Shown piece by piece: positions 40,700 through 48,432 of a stretch of 64,000 nt of DNA. The notes under the pieces were generated by a model. That model saw only the letters and a list, made by a program, of their open reading frames with translations. It had not been told where the DNA came from and searched no databases. The stretch covers positions 4,216,001 to 4,280,000 of the forward strand of contig NZ_CP072203.1 in NCBI RefSeq assembly GCF_017654315.1, given 5' to 3'. The stretch comes from Gordonia polyisoprenivorans. GTDB lineage: Bacteria; Actinomycetota; Actinomycetes; Mycobacteriales; Mycobacteriaceae. A program made the position numbers and the translations under genes. Within the stretch, counting starts at the first letter, position 1. Each line of letters begins with the position of its first letter.

Positions 40700-42298
40700 A
40701 TGAGCGCCACCGCCGAAACCACTTCCCCCGCCGCCGACCCGTCCCCGACACCACACCCGCGGATCCCCTGGTGGACCCGTGGCGACACCAACGCGTTCTT
40801 CGGCCTGGGTTTCAACATCCTGGTCAACGTGCTGACCCTGACCGGCCTCATGATCGGTGTGGTCAAGATCCCCGCCGACGACGTCCTGGGGACGGTGCTC
40901 CCGGCCCTCGGCGTCGCGTTGATCCTCGGCAACGTCTACTACACGTTCCTGGCCCGCCGCATGGCCGGTCGTGAAGGCCGTACCGACGTGACCGCGCTGC
41001 CGTACGGCCCGAGCGTGCCGCACATGTTCATCGTCGTCTTCGTCGTGATGTTGCCCGTCTATCTCAAGACCAAGGACGCGATGCAGGCGTGGGAGGCCGG
41101 TCTCGCGTGGGCGTTCATGATCGGCGTCATCGTCATGATCGGGGCGTTCGTCGGGCCCTACGTCCGAAAGCTGACCCCGCGCGCCGCGATGCTCGGCACC
41201 CTGGCCGGCATTTCGCTCACCTTCATCGCGATGCGCCCGGCCGGCCAGATGTGGGACGCCGCCTGGATCGGGCTGCCGGTGCTGGGCATCATCCTGATCG
41301 GTTTCTTCACCGATGTGCGGCTCCCCGGCAACATCCCCGTCGGCCTGGCCGCACTGTTGGTCGGTACGGCGATCGGCTGGATCGGTGGCTTCATGTCGGT
41401 ACCCGACCTCAGCGCCGCGGTCTCCGACATCGCGGTCGGCATCCCCGATCAGCGCTTCGACATGCTGTTCTCCGGACTGGGGCACCTCGCCCCGCTGCTG
41501 GGGACGGCGATCCCGTTGGGCGTCTACAACTTCACCGAGGCGATGAGCAACGTGGAGAGTGCCGCGGCGGCCGGCGACAGCTACAACCTGCGCAGCGTGC
41601 TGCTCGCCGACGGTGCCGGTGCGTGCATCGGTGCGGCGTTCGGGTCCCCGTTCCCGCCCGCGGTCTACATCGGTCACCCCGGCTGGAAGGATGCCGGCGG
41701 TCGGGCCGGGTACTCCCTGGCCAGTGGCCTCGCGATCGGTGTGTTGTGTTTCGCCGGGCTCTTCGGGGTGCTGGAGGCGTTGCTGCCGGTTCCGGCGATC
41801 GTCCCGATCCTGCTCTACATCGGCCTGCTCATCGGCGCCCAGGCGTTCCAGGCGGTACCACGTCTGCACGCGGTCGCGGTGGTCGCCGCGACCCTGCCCA
41901 ACCTCGCCCAGTGGGGCAGCGGGCTGATCGACAACGCCCTGTCCGCCGCGGGGACGACCGCCGACAAGGTCGGCGACGCCGCTCTCGGCAATGCCGGCCT
42001 GGTCTACAGCGGCCTGACCACCCTCGGCCAGGGTGCGGTACTCGTCGGACTGATCCTGGGCACCATCGTGACCTTCATCCTCGACAAGAAGTTCCACTAC
42101 GCGGCGATCGCGTGCGGCGTCGGTGCCGTGCTGTCGTTCATCGGGCTCATCCACGCACCGGAGGTCGCGTGGGCCGCCAATCCGGCTGTGGCCCTGGGTT
42201 ACCTCTTCTTCGGCCTGATCTGCCTGGCCTACTCGTTCCTCCCGGGAGCCCGCACACCGGTGGTCGTCGACGAGGCCGACATCGTCGCCGGTCACTGA
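40700..42298 (+). CDS. NCS2-type permease, candidate biuret/ureide importer
   Basis: The 532-residue protein has about 12 membrane helices with short loops and a disordered N-terminus. It looks like the nucleobase-cation-symport-2/xanthine-uracil permease group: LPYGPSVPHMFIVVFVVMLP near helix three and GVYNFTEAMSNVESAAAAGDSYNLRSVLLADGAGACIGAAFGSPFPPAVYIGHPGWK in the conserved QPR-like region. AAGGAA precedes the ATG. Context with biuret and allophanate hydrolases suggests import of biuret or a related ureide; a purine or pyrimidine substrate is the alternative. Confidence 0.8.
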   Translation: MSATAETTSPAADPSPTPHPRIPWWTRGDTNAFFGLGFNILVNVLTLTGLMIGVVKIPADDVLGTVLPALGVALILGNVYYTFLARRMAGREGRTDVTALPYGPSVPHMFIVVFVVMLPVYLKTKDAMQAWEAGLAWAFMIGVIVMIGAFVGPYVRKLTPRAAMLGTLAGISLTFIAMRPAGQMWDAAWIGLPVLGIILIGFFTDVRLPGNIPVGLAALLVGTAIGWIGGFMSVPDLSAAVSDIAVGIPDQRFDMLFSGLGHLAPLLGTAIPLGVYNFTEAMSNVESAAAAGDSYNLRSVLLADGAGACIGAAFGSPFPPAVYIGHPGWKDAGGRAGYSLASGLAIGVLCFAGLFGVLEALLPVPAIVPILLYIGLLIGAQAFQAVPRLHAVAVVAATLPNLAQWGSGLIDNALSAAGTTADKVGDAALGNAGLVYSGLTTLGQGAVLVGLILGTIVTFILDKKFHYAAIACGVGAVLSFIGLIHAPEVAWAANPAVALGYLFFGLICLAYSFLPGARTPVVVDEADIVAGH

Positions 42299-42421
42299 GA
42301 GCCCGGAGGACTGCTCGGGCGGCGCGAACTGGCGTTTTGTTCTTTGCCCGATCCATGCGCTAGAGTCAGCGTTCGGTTCTGATGCCGCCCCGACGGGGTG
42401 ACAACGGCACCACCCGAGCAG

Positions 42422-42494
42422 TCCCCCATAGCTCAATTGGCAGAGCATTCGACTGTTAATCGAACGGTTACTGGTTCGAGTCCAGTTGGGGGAG
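42422..42494 (+). tRNA. tRNA-Asn (GTT)
   Basis: Acceptor TCCCCCA pairs with TGGGGGA, D arm GCTCAATTGGCAGAGC, anticodon loop CTGTTAA with anticodon GTT, and T arm ACTGG-TTCGAGT-CCAGT. G73 is the discriminator. The gene ends directly before a strong terminator and stands alone between the biuret and lipid operons. Confidence 0.95.
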
Positions 42495-42498
42495 CAAG

Positions 42499-42526
42499 AA
42501 AACCGCCTGGTCACAGGCGGTTTTTT
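42499..42526 (+). terminator. Rho-independent terminator after tRNA-Asn
   Basis: AACCGCCTG-GTCA-CAGGCGGTT followed by TTTT is a textbook intrinsic terminator and is also T-rich on the other strand, so it can serve the converging WS/DGAT gene as well. Confidence 0.93.
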
Positions 42527-42536
42527 GCTTTTCGCC

Positions 42537-43961
42537 TCACACCACGTGAGTCATCCCTGCCAGCGAGTCGGCCCGGGACAGGGCCAGCACCTCGTCGAAC
42601 CCGGCGACGACGCTCTCGGCGAAGATCTCCGGTTCGGTGATCGACGCCGCATCGAAATTGATTCCCAGACAGGCAATGCCGTTGTGGGTGATCATCGTCG
42701 CCATCACCGCGCAGCCGGGCAGCGGGCCGAAGGGATACATCCGTTCCACCTTGGCGCCGGCGACGAAGGTCTCCCACGGGATACCCGGTACGTTGCTGGC
42801 CTGCAGGTCGTTGCCGCTGGTGGCGCCGCTGAACTGTCCCAGCAGCCGTCCCGGTATCCAGGCCAGTACCGGCCCGATGGTGTTGAACACGTCGACGGCG
42901 GGTTCGGTGCGTGCCGCTCGCACCTGCTCGCGGATCGTCAGCACCCGCTCGAAGGGATCGGCGATGCCGACCGGACCGGCCAAGCGGCCCACCGCAATAC
43001 GATTGCCTCCCTCGGGGTCCTCGGGGCGGCGCACCGAGATGGGAATCGCCACCGGGATCGCCTCGACCGGCCGGCCCAGGCGTTCGTGATAGATGCGGAA
43101 TCCGCCGATCAGCCCGCCGAGGTACACGTCGTTGACCGAGGCGCGTACGGCAGAACCGGCGGCTCGCAGATCGGCGAAGGGCACCTCGAACGCGGCGAAC
43201 CGCCACGACAGACTGCGGTGGGCCAGCAGCGGTGACCCGGGTGGACTCACCAGACCGGCGACCCGCGGCACCGAACGCCCGTAGCGCAGCATCTTACTCA
43301 GCGCGCGCTTCGGATCGACCAGCGCGCGGGCACCACTCACCACGACGTCGACGCGATGCGGCACCCGCGCCACCTCGTCGCCTATCTGCCGACGCAGCAC
43401 CTCCAGCGCCGAGACGTCGACCGGCGCGGGCTCGGGTGGTTGCGGCTTGTCGGGTTTCGGATCGCGGGTGGTCGAATGCAGCTGCGCCAGTGCGATGATC
43501 GCACCGAGGCCGTCGGTCAGCGCGTGGTGGCCCTTGAGGAAGTACGCCGCCTTGCCGTCGGGCAGCCCCTCGATGAGATAGCCCTCCCACGGTGGCCGCG
43601 CCGGGTCGAGCGCGGTCATCGCCAATTGTTCACAGGTGGACAGCAATTCGCGCATCGAGCCGTCCCCGGCCAACCGTAGCCGGCGAACGTGATAGTGCAG
43701 GTCGAACTCGGGGTCGATCGCCCAGCTCGGTGTGCCGGTGCCGAACGGCGAGTCGATCACCCGCTGCCGAAAGCGCGGCGCCATGCGGCTCCCCCACTCG
43801 TGGGCGGCGATCAGCCGATCCCAGTCCGGCACACGGTCATAGATCTCCAGCATGCAGATCGTGCCGCGCAGGCGGCGATCGCTGTCACCGCGCCACATCA
43901 CGGTGTCGACCGGGCTCATGTGCGGTTCGGTGCCCCAGTCGAGTGGACGGTCCTCGCTCAT
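42537..43961 (-). CDS. Wax ester synthase/diacylglycerol acyltransferase (WS/DGAT)
   Basis: The ATG at 43961 gives 474 residues and overlaps the preceding gene by four bases. The catalytic motif HHALTDG (145-151) and the family segments PLDWGTEPHMSPVDTVMWRG, PPWEGYLIEGL, SVNDVYLGG and NVPGIPWETFVAGAKVERMYPFGPLPG are intact. The enzyme transfers acyl-CoA to diacylglycerol or alcohols, the last step of storage lipid formation. It is the final gene of a plsB - HAD/PlsC - WS/DGAT operon like Rv2482c-Rv2484c. Confidence 0.92.
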   Translation of the reverse strand: MSEDRPLDWGTEPHMSPVDTVMWRGDSDRRLRGTICMLEIYDRVPDWDRLIAAHEWGSRMAPRFRQRVIDSPFGTGTPSWAIDPEFDLHYHVRRLRLAGDGSMRELLSTCEQLAMTALDPARPPWEGYLIEGLPDGKAAYFLKGHHALTDGLGAIIALAQLHSTTRDPKPDKPQPPEPAPVDVSALEVLRRQIGDEVARVPHRVDVVVSGARALVDPKRALSKMLRYGRSVPRVAGLVSPPGSPLLAHRSLSWRFAAFEVPFADLRAAGSAVRASVNDVYLGGLIGGFRIYHERLGRPVEAIPVAIPISVRRPEDPEGGNRIAVGRLAGPVGIADPFERVLTIREQVRAARTEPAVDVFNTIGPVLAWIPGRLLGQFSGATSGNDLQASNVPGIPWETFVAGAKVERMYPFGPLPGCAVMATMITHNGIACLGINFDAASITEPEIFAESVVAGFDEVLALSRADSLAGMTHVV

Positions 43962-45445
43962 CCGATCACTTCCTGGTCCGGCGCTGCCCCGCCGTCCTCG
44001 CCATGGTCGACCGGCCAATCGGCCAGCGTCGAGATGAATTGTTGCCGAACCTCTTCGGCGTGGCGCCCGATGTCCTCGGCGCTCCACGACGAGGTGTCCA
44101 CCGGCTCGAGCACCCTGACCTCCACCACCCCGGGCTTGATCAGCTGCGCCCCACGCCACATCAGTTCCCCCGTATTGCGCAACACCACCGGGACCACCGG
44201 CACCCCAGCCTGCATCGCGATGTGAAAGGGCCCCTTCTTGAACGGGCCGATTCGGGGTGTTGCCGAACGGGTTCCCTCGGGTGCGACCACCAGTGAGGCA
44301 CCCTCGTCGCGCAGTTTTGCCACCGCGGGGGCGAGTTGTTCGATGGCCTTACCGGCGTCGGCCCGATCGATGAACACCACCCCGGCGGCGTCGAGGACCT
44401 GGCCGAAGACCGGCAGCCGGCCGATTTCCTTCTTCGCGACGCCCGTCGCATCCGAGCGCACCAGGTGGATCATCACCGGCAGATCCAGTTTCGACTGATG
44501 GTTGAAGACGAAGACGCACGGACGCGCCGATGTGAGATGCTCTGCGCCACTGATGACCTCGACACGCACCCCGGCCAGCGCGAGCCCGACGTCCATGCCC
44601 CCGGACACCGCGGACTGCATCATCTCCGCCGACCGGTCCCGCCGCACCAGCCCACCGAGCACCCCGACCGCGGCGGAGGTGAGAAAGGTGCCGTAGAAGG
44701 CGCCGGTGCGCACCGCCATCTCGAGCCGATTGTGGGTCGGGTTGCGCAGATCCAGGATCGGCCATCCGCGGGCTTGCGCCTCGGCGCGCAGGACGTGTCC
44801 GGGCGACACCGCCGCCGGATGCCCCACCGACTCCAGATACGGAATGTCCTCGTTGCCATCGCTGTAGGCGAACGACGCGTCGAGATCCATGTCGTGCTCA
44901 CGCGCCAGCGCACGCACCGCCGCCGCCTTCCCCGGCCCCCACAATGGCCGGCCCACCACCCGACCGGTCACCACGCCGTCGATCACCTCCACGTCGGTGG
45001 CCAGGGCGTGATCGGCGTCGATCTCGCGGGCGATCGGGGCGATCTGAAACCGCGTCGCCGACGACGCGATGACGATGCGGTGACCCATCGCCCGATGCGC
45101 GCGCAGGATCTGCCACATCTGTGGTCGCAGTTGTGCGGCCGTCTCATGCTTGAACAGGCTCTCGCCCAACGCGAGTAGGTCGTCATAGGTCTTGCCGGCG
45201 AACGTGGGTCGGGTCGCGTCGAGCACCTCGGCGTAATCCTGCTCGGATTCGACGCCGCGCAGTCCGATGAGCAGGAAGTCGGCGAGTTCACCGAGTCCGA
45301 ATTCCATGCTGCGCACCCGCGCCCCGATGATCGCGGTCGCCGAGAATCCCTCGATCAACGTGCCGTCGTAGTCGAAGAACGCCCCGATCTGTTTGCCGCG
45401 CTTGGCCGATCGGATCTGCGCCAGCCGCTCGGCGAGCGCGCTCAC
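43958..45445 (-). CDS. HAD phosphatase-PlsC acyltransferase fusion
   Basis: The GTG at 45445 overlaps the plsB stop. The 495-residue protein has an N-terminal SerB-type HAD-IB domain (about 18-235: FFDYDGTLIEG with D25 and D27, IASSATRF, SYSDGNEDIPYL-like motif III) and a C-terminal PlsC domain (about 290-480) with NHQSKLD (HxxxxD near 314) and VAPEGTRS. Together it could acylate lysophosphatidate and remove phosphate to give diacylglycerol, supplying the WS/DGAT encoded next. It matches the Rv2483c architecture. Confidence 0.9.
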   Translation of the reverse strand: MSALAERLAQIRSAKRGKQIGAFFDYDGTLIEGFSATAIIGARVRSMEFGLGELADFLLIGLRGVESEQDYAEVLDATRPTFAGKTYDDLLALGESLFKHETAAQLRPQMWQILRAHRAMGHRIVIASSATRFQIAPIAREIDADHALATDVEVIDGVVTGRVVGRPLWGPGKAAAVRALAREHDMDLDASFAYSDGNEDIPYLESVGHPAAVSPGHVLRAEAQARGWPILDLRNPTHNRLEMAVRTGAFYGTFLTSAAVGVLGGLVRRDRSAEMMQSAVSGGMDVGLALAGVRVEVISGAEHLTSARPCVFVFNHQSKLDLPVMIHLVRSDATGVAKKEIGRLPVFGQVLDAAGVVFIDRADAGKAIEQLAPAVAKLRDEGASLVVAPEGTRSATPRIGPFKKGPFHIAMQAGVPVVPVVLRNTGELMWRGAQLIKPGVVEVRVLEPVDTSSWSAEDIGRHAEEVRQQFISTLADWPVDHGEDGGAAPDQEVIG

Positions 45446-47688
45446 CGGGCGGCCCCGGCCTGCTCGGCCTCGATCGCCGCGATCTTGGCGAGCCGCTCGC
45501 GCATCTCCTCGACCTCGTCGAACCACGCCCGCCGCGCCCCGGCCAGATCGATGCCCACCGCGGACTCCGCTGCCGGGCTGATCAGATGACGGTTCTCGGC
45601 GAGGCGGAATGCGGCGTCGTACAACTCGGTCGACACCGAGTCCTTGCTGCGGATGACCGCCTGCAATTCCAGCTGGCGGCCGAGTCCGAGACAGTCGGCG
45701 AGCACCTGCTCCTTGTCGATCGGCGCGTCGTCGAGGGCGACGAGCCGTTGCGCGACAACGAGTTGCGCGTCGAAGAACGTCTGCAGTGTGCGCCGCGCGA
45801 ACAGCGCACCGGACGTGGCGAGCAGGGTCTGGTGAATCCATTCCGGGGTCGGTGGGGTCTCGCGCCACTCGGGTGCGATGAGGTCGAGTTCGGCGCCGAG
45901 GCGATGCAGGAACACCTCTTTGGTCGGAAAGAAGAACTCGAACTTCAGCAGATCGCGGATGCGCAGTGCCTCCTGCTGCGACGCTGCCAGCATCGCATCG
46001 ACATCGGCCTCGAGATCGCCACGATCGGCGGCCACCAACGCCATCTCGACGATGGCACGGTCGACGAAGTGGTGCAGGGCGCCGTTGCGGTAGTACGCGG
46101 CGACGGCATGATTGCCCGGCGCGATCGACCAGACGGTGTCGGTGCCGCCGTCGAATCGGGTGAGCACTCCCGCGGTGGTGAGTTCGCGCAGGGTCGAGAG
46201 CAAACCGAGGCCGCGGCACAATTGCGCGTCCGGGCCGGGTAGGCCCCGGCGGTCGATGTAGTCCAGCAGCGGCTCGAGGATCTCTTCGATCTCCCCGGCC
46301 GTGTAGGCTCGCTCGCCCGCGCCCAGCAGTGCGAAGCCGGCCAGCGACGTGGCCGAGATCGGTGTGGCGGCGTTGATCTCGTCCATCACGCCGAACGCGA
46401 TCTTGTCCAGTGCCGCCGGATCGTCCCCGCCGTCGGCGATGGCCTCGCGCAGCGAGAAGGGTGTCCCGAAGCGCACCCGCGCCTCACCGAGATGGGTGCG
46501 TTGGGCTTTGGCGTACTTCAACAGCCAGGTGACGTCCTCGGGCTTCTTCGCACCACCGGCGGATTCCCGTGCCATCGCCGCGATCTCGTGGAGTTGGTCG
46601 TAGACGATCGAGGTCGGCACCACCATCATGTCGGCGTCGTCGAGTTGTTCGATCGCATCGACCACATACGAGAGCAGGCCGAGTTTCGGCGGGCGGAGTT
46701 TGCCGGTTCGGCTGCGGCCGCCCTCGATGTACCACTCGAGGTTGAAGCGCTTGTCGACGATGAACGACAGATACGAGCGCATCGCGAACTTGTACACCGG
46801 GTCGCCGCCGAACTTGCGCCGGATGAAGATCACTCCCGCGCGGCGCGCCACCGGGGCGATCGGCCAGATCGCGAGATTGTTGCCACCGAGCACCAGATTC
46901 GGTGGGAAGTCATGGCTGCGAAGGACTTCCGAGAGCACCAGGGTGTCGACGTAGGAGCGGTGCGAGGGCAGGAAGATCAGACCGTGGCTCTTGTTCAGCG
47001 TACGCAGCCGGCCGAGGGTGTCCAGGTCGACCGACACCGTCCACGCGCGCTCGTAGAGCGCTCGGAACGTGGAGGAGAACACGTCGTCCATGAGCCGGCT
47101 CTGGGTGGCCACGAACGCCGACATCTTGTCGGTGGCTTCGGTCACCACCGCGGCGACGGGCCGGCCGAGGTCGGCGGCCAGTTTCGCGGCATTGTCACGA
47201 AAACGTGCCGAGGAACCGATCTGTTCGGCGACCAGCCGGGGCACCTTGTATCGGTCACCGACGATCTGGCGTTCGGCGCGCTCGGCGGACAACGCCGCCT
47301 GTACGCCCACGAACGCGGTGAACGCCTCCCCCTCCGCCGACGACTGTTCGTGCCTGGCACGTAGATCGGCAACCGTGGCCGCCTCCCCGACGGCCACCCG
47401 CACCCGATCGGGTCGGCGTTTCTTGATCGCGTTCTGCCGGAAGGCCGGCGGTCGCCGCGGATTCGACAGCACGAGAACGTCGGCCACCGACACCCGACGC
47501 TCGCCCTTGCGGACCGGGGGAAGCCACACGACGCGTGCGGGGATCAGCGCGGTCTCGGGTTGGAGGGTCTCGGCGTCGATCTCGTCGAGGGTCCGCAGCA
47601 ACGCGTCGGGATGTGCGGTCTGCGCCCACTCCGCCACCACCTGCCGCTCGCACGGCGTCCCCACCTCCGCGAGCACGATATCTGTCAC
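45442..47688 (-). CDS. plsB: Glycerol-3-phosphate acyltransferase
   Basis: The GTG at 47688 follows GGGAGGTGG. The 748-residue enzyme makes lysophosphatidate. Acyltransferase blocks are visible in the middle: FLPSHRSYVDTLV (HxxxxD near 245), GVIFIRRKFGGDPVYK, YIEGGRSRTGKLRPPKLGLLSYV and MVVPTSIVYDQLHE. The long N- and C-terminal helical regions are usual for PlsB. It heads the coupled triacylglycerol operon; DosR-like motifs are found about 130-165 bases upstream. Confidence 0.92.
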   Translation of the reverse strand: MTDIVLAEVGTPCERQVVAEWAQTAHPDALLRTLDEIDAETLQPETALIPARVVWLPPVRKGERRVSVADVLVLSNPRRPPAFRQNAIKKRRPDRVRVAVGEAATVADLRARHEQSSAEGEAFTAFVGVQAALSAERAERQIVGDRYKVPRLVAEQIGSSARFRDNAAKLAADLGRPVAAVVTEATDKMSAFVATQSRLMDDVFSSTFRALYERAWTVSVDLDTLGRLRTLNKSHGLIFLPSHRSYVDTLVLSEVLRSHDFPPNLVLGGNNLAIWPIAPVARRAGVIFIRRKFGGDPVYKFAMRSYLSFIVDKRFNLEWYIEGGRSRTGKLRPPKLGLLSYVVDAIEQLDDADMMVVPTSIVYDQLHEIAAMARESAGGAKKPEDVTWLLKYAKAQRTHLGEARVRFGTPFSLREAIADGGDDPAALDKIAFGVMDEINAATPISATSLAGFALLGAGERAYTAGEIEEILEPLLDYIDRRGLPGPDAQLCRGLGLLSTLRELTTAGVLTRFDGGTDTVWSIAPGNHAVAAYYRNGALHHFVDRAIVEMALVAADRGDLEADVDAMLAASQQEALRIRDLLKFEFFFPTKEVFLHRLGAELDLIAPEWRETPPTPEWIHQTLLATSGALFARRTLQTFFDAQLVVAQRLVALDDAPIDKEQVLADCLGLGRQLELQAVIRSKDSVSTELYDAAFRLAENRHLISPAAESAVGIDLAGARRAWFDEVEEMRERLAKIAAIEAEQAGAAR

Positions 47689-47819
47689 CGACCGCCACCT
47701 CCCCTGATCCCGGCGACTCCGGGCAACGGCCATTGTGGCCCACAACACACCGCGCGCTCAGCTGAACGCCGGGAATCGCGTCGTGTCGCCGTCCGACCCC
47801 GCTCGGGACGGGGCATGCC

Positions 47820-47854
47820 GGGCCCAAAGACCCCACTTGGCGGGCCAAGGTCCC
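47820..47854. promoter_or_regulatory. Two DosR/DevR-like boxes upstream of plsB
   Basis: On the minus strand the two sites read GGGTCTTTGGGCCC (47833-47820) and GGGACCTTGGCCC (47854-47842, one base shorter), close to the mycobacterial DosR pattern GGGACTTTNGGCCC. Their starts are 22 bases apart, two helical turns, as is common for paired DosR sites. They lie between plsB and the rightward 31-residue gene. Confidence 0.45.
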
Positions 47855-47907
47855 GATCTCACGCAAACGCCCCGTCGCCGCGGGCGCCGGAGCGTAGCGT
47901 TCCCGAC

Positions 47908-48003
47908 ATGAACGCAATGTGGGTGATGCCGGCCGTCGCACTGGTTTCCTGCGTGATCATCGGCATCGGATTCGCGATCGGGATTCCCGGCAGAAAAGTC
48001 TGA
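47908..48003 (+). CDS. 31-residue single-pass membrane peptide
   Basis: The frame encodes MNAMWVMPAVALVSCVIIGIGF followed by AIGIPGRKV: one hydrophobic helix with a short basic C-terminal end. It is flanked upstream by DosR-like boxes and downstream by a long stem-loop, which makes it a plausible stand-alone transcript. A clear ribosome binding site is missing. Confidence 0.4.
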   Translation: MNAMWVMPAVALVSCVIIGIGFAIGIPGRKV

Positions 48004-48020
48004 CCAGACCGAACCAACTG

Positions 48021-48064
48021 ACGTTGAGCCCGGACCGGTGATGACACCGGTTCGGGCTCAACGT
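48021..48064. terminator. 20-base-stem hairpin
   Basis: Arms 48021-48040 and 48045-48064 pair over 20 bases with one mismatch around an ATGA loop. No U-tract follows. It lies 17 bases after the 31-residue gene and probably ends transcription there. Confidence 0.65.
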
Positions 48065-48245
48065 GTTTGAGTGCGGCCACAGCACCGGCGTCGCCTCCTT
48101 GGTCCGCCGACGCGTCACCCGCCAGCGCACTGTGAGACACCTCACCTGTGCTCAGCGCGAGTGAAACAGCGCGCTCACTGCCCATTCGGACAGGTATGCC
48201 CCCATACTTCTGTGCATCGTCCACGAAGTACCGAGGGAGGCGACC

Positions 48246-48410
48246 ATGACTGCGACCGCCGATCACATCTGGGGGCGTCCGCGCCCGATCCCCGACCGCT
48301 GCTCGGGCATCCACACCTACGCGGGCGGCTGCGTCTACAACGCCGACGACCCGCATCGACCGATGTATCCGGCCGAGTTGCGCCCGGGTATCCGCACCGA
48401 GGCGGCCTGA
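48246..48410 (+). CDS. Small conserved-looking hypothetical protein (54 aa)
   Basis: GAGGGAGG seven bases before the ATG is a strong ribosome binding site. The product MTATADHIWGRPRPIPDRCSG-IHTYAGGC... is rich in Pro, Arg, His and has two Cys, without membrane segments. No family recognised. It converges with dnaG, 22 bases apart. Confidence 0.6.
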   Translation: MTATADHIWGRPRPIPDRCSGIHTYAGGCVYNADDPHRPMYPAELRPGIRTEAA

Positions 48411-48432
48411 GAACAGCCACAACCCCGACGGG

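Noticed and set aside
40565..42514. Leftward open frame of about 650 codons opposite the permease gene
   Set aside because: Composition is Arg/Asp/His-rich nonsense typical of antisense frames, and it runs through tRNA-Asn and its terminator.
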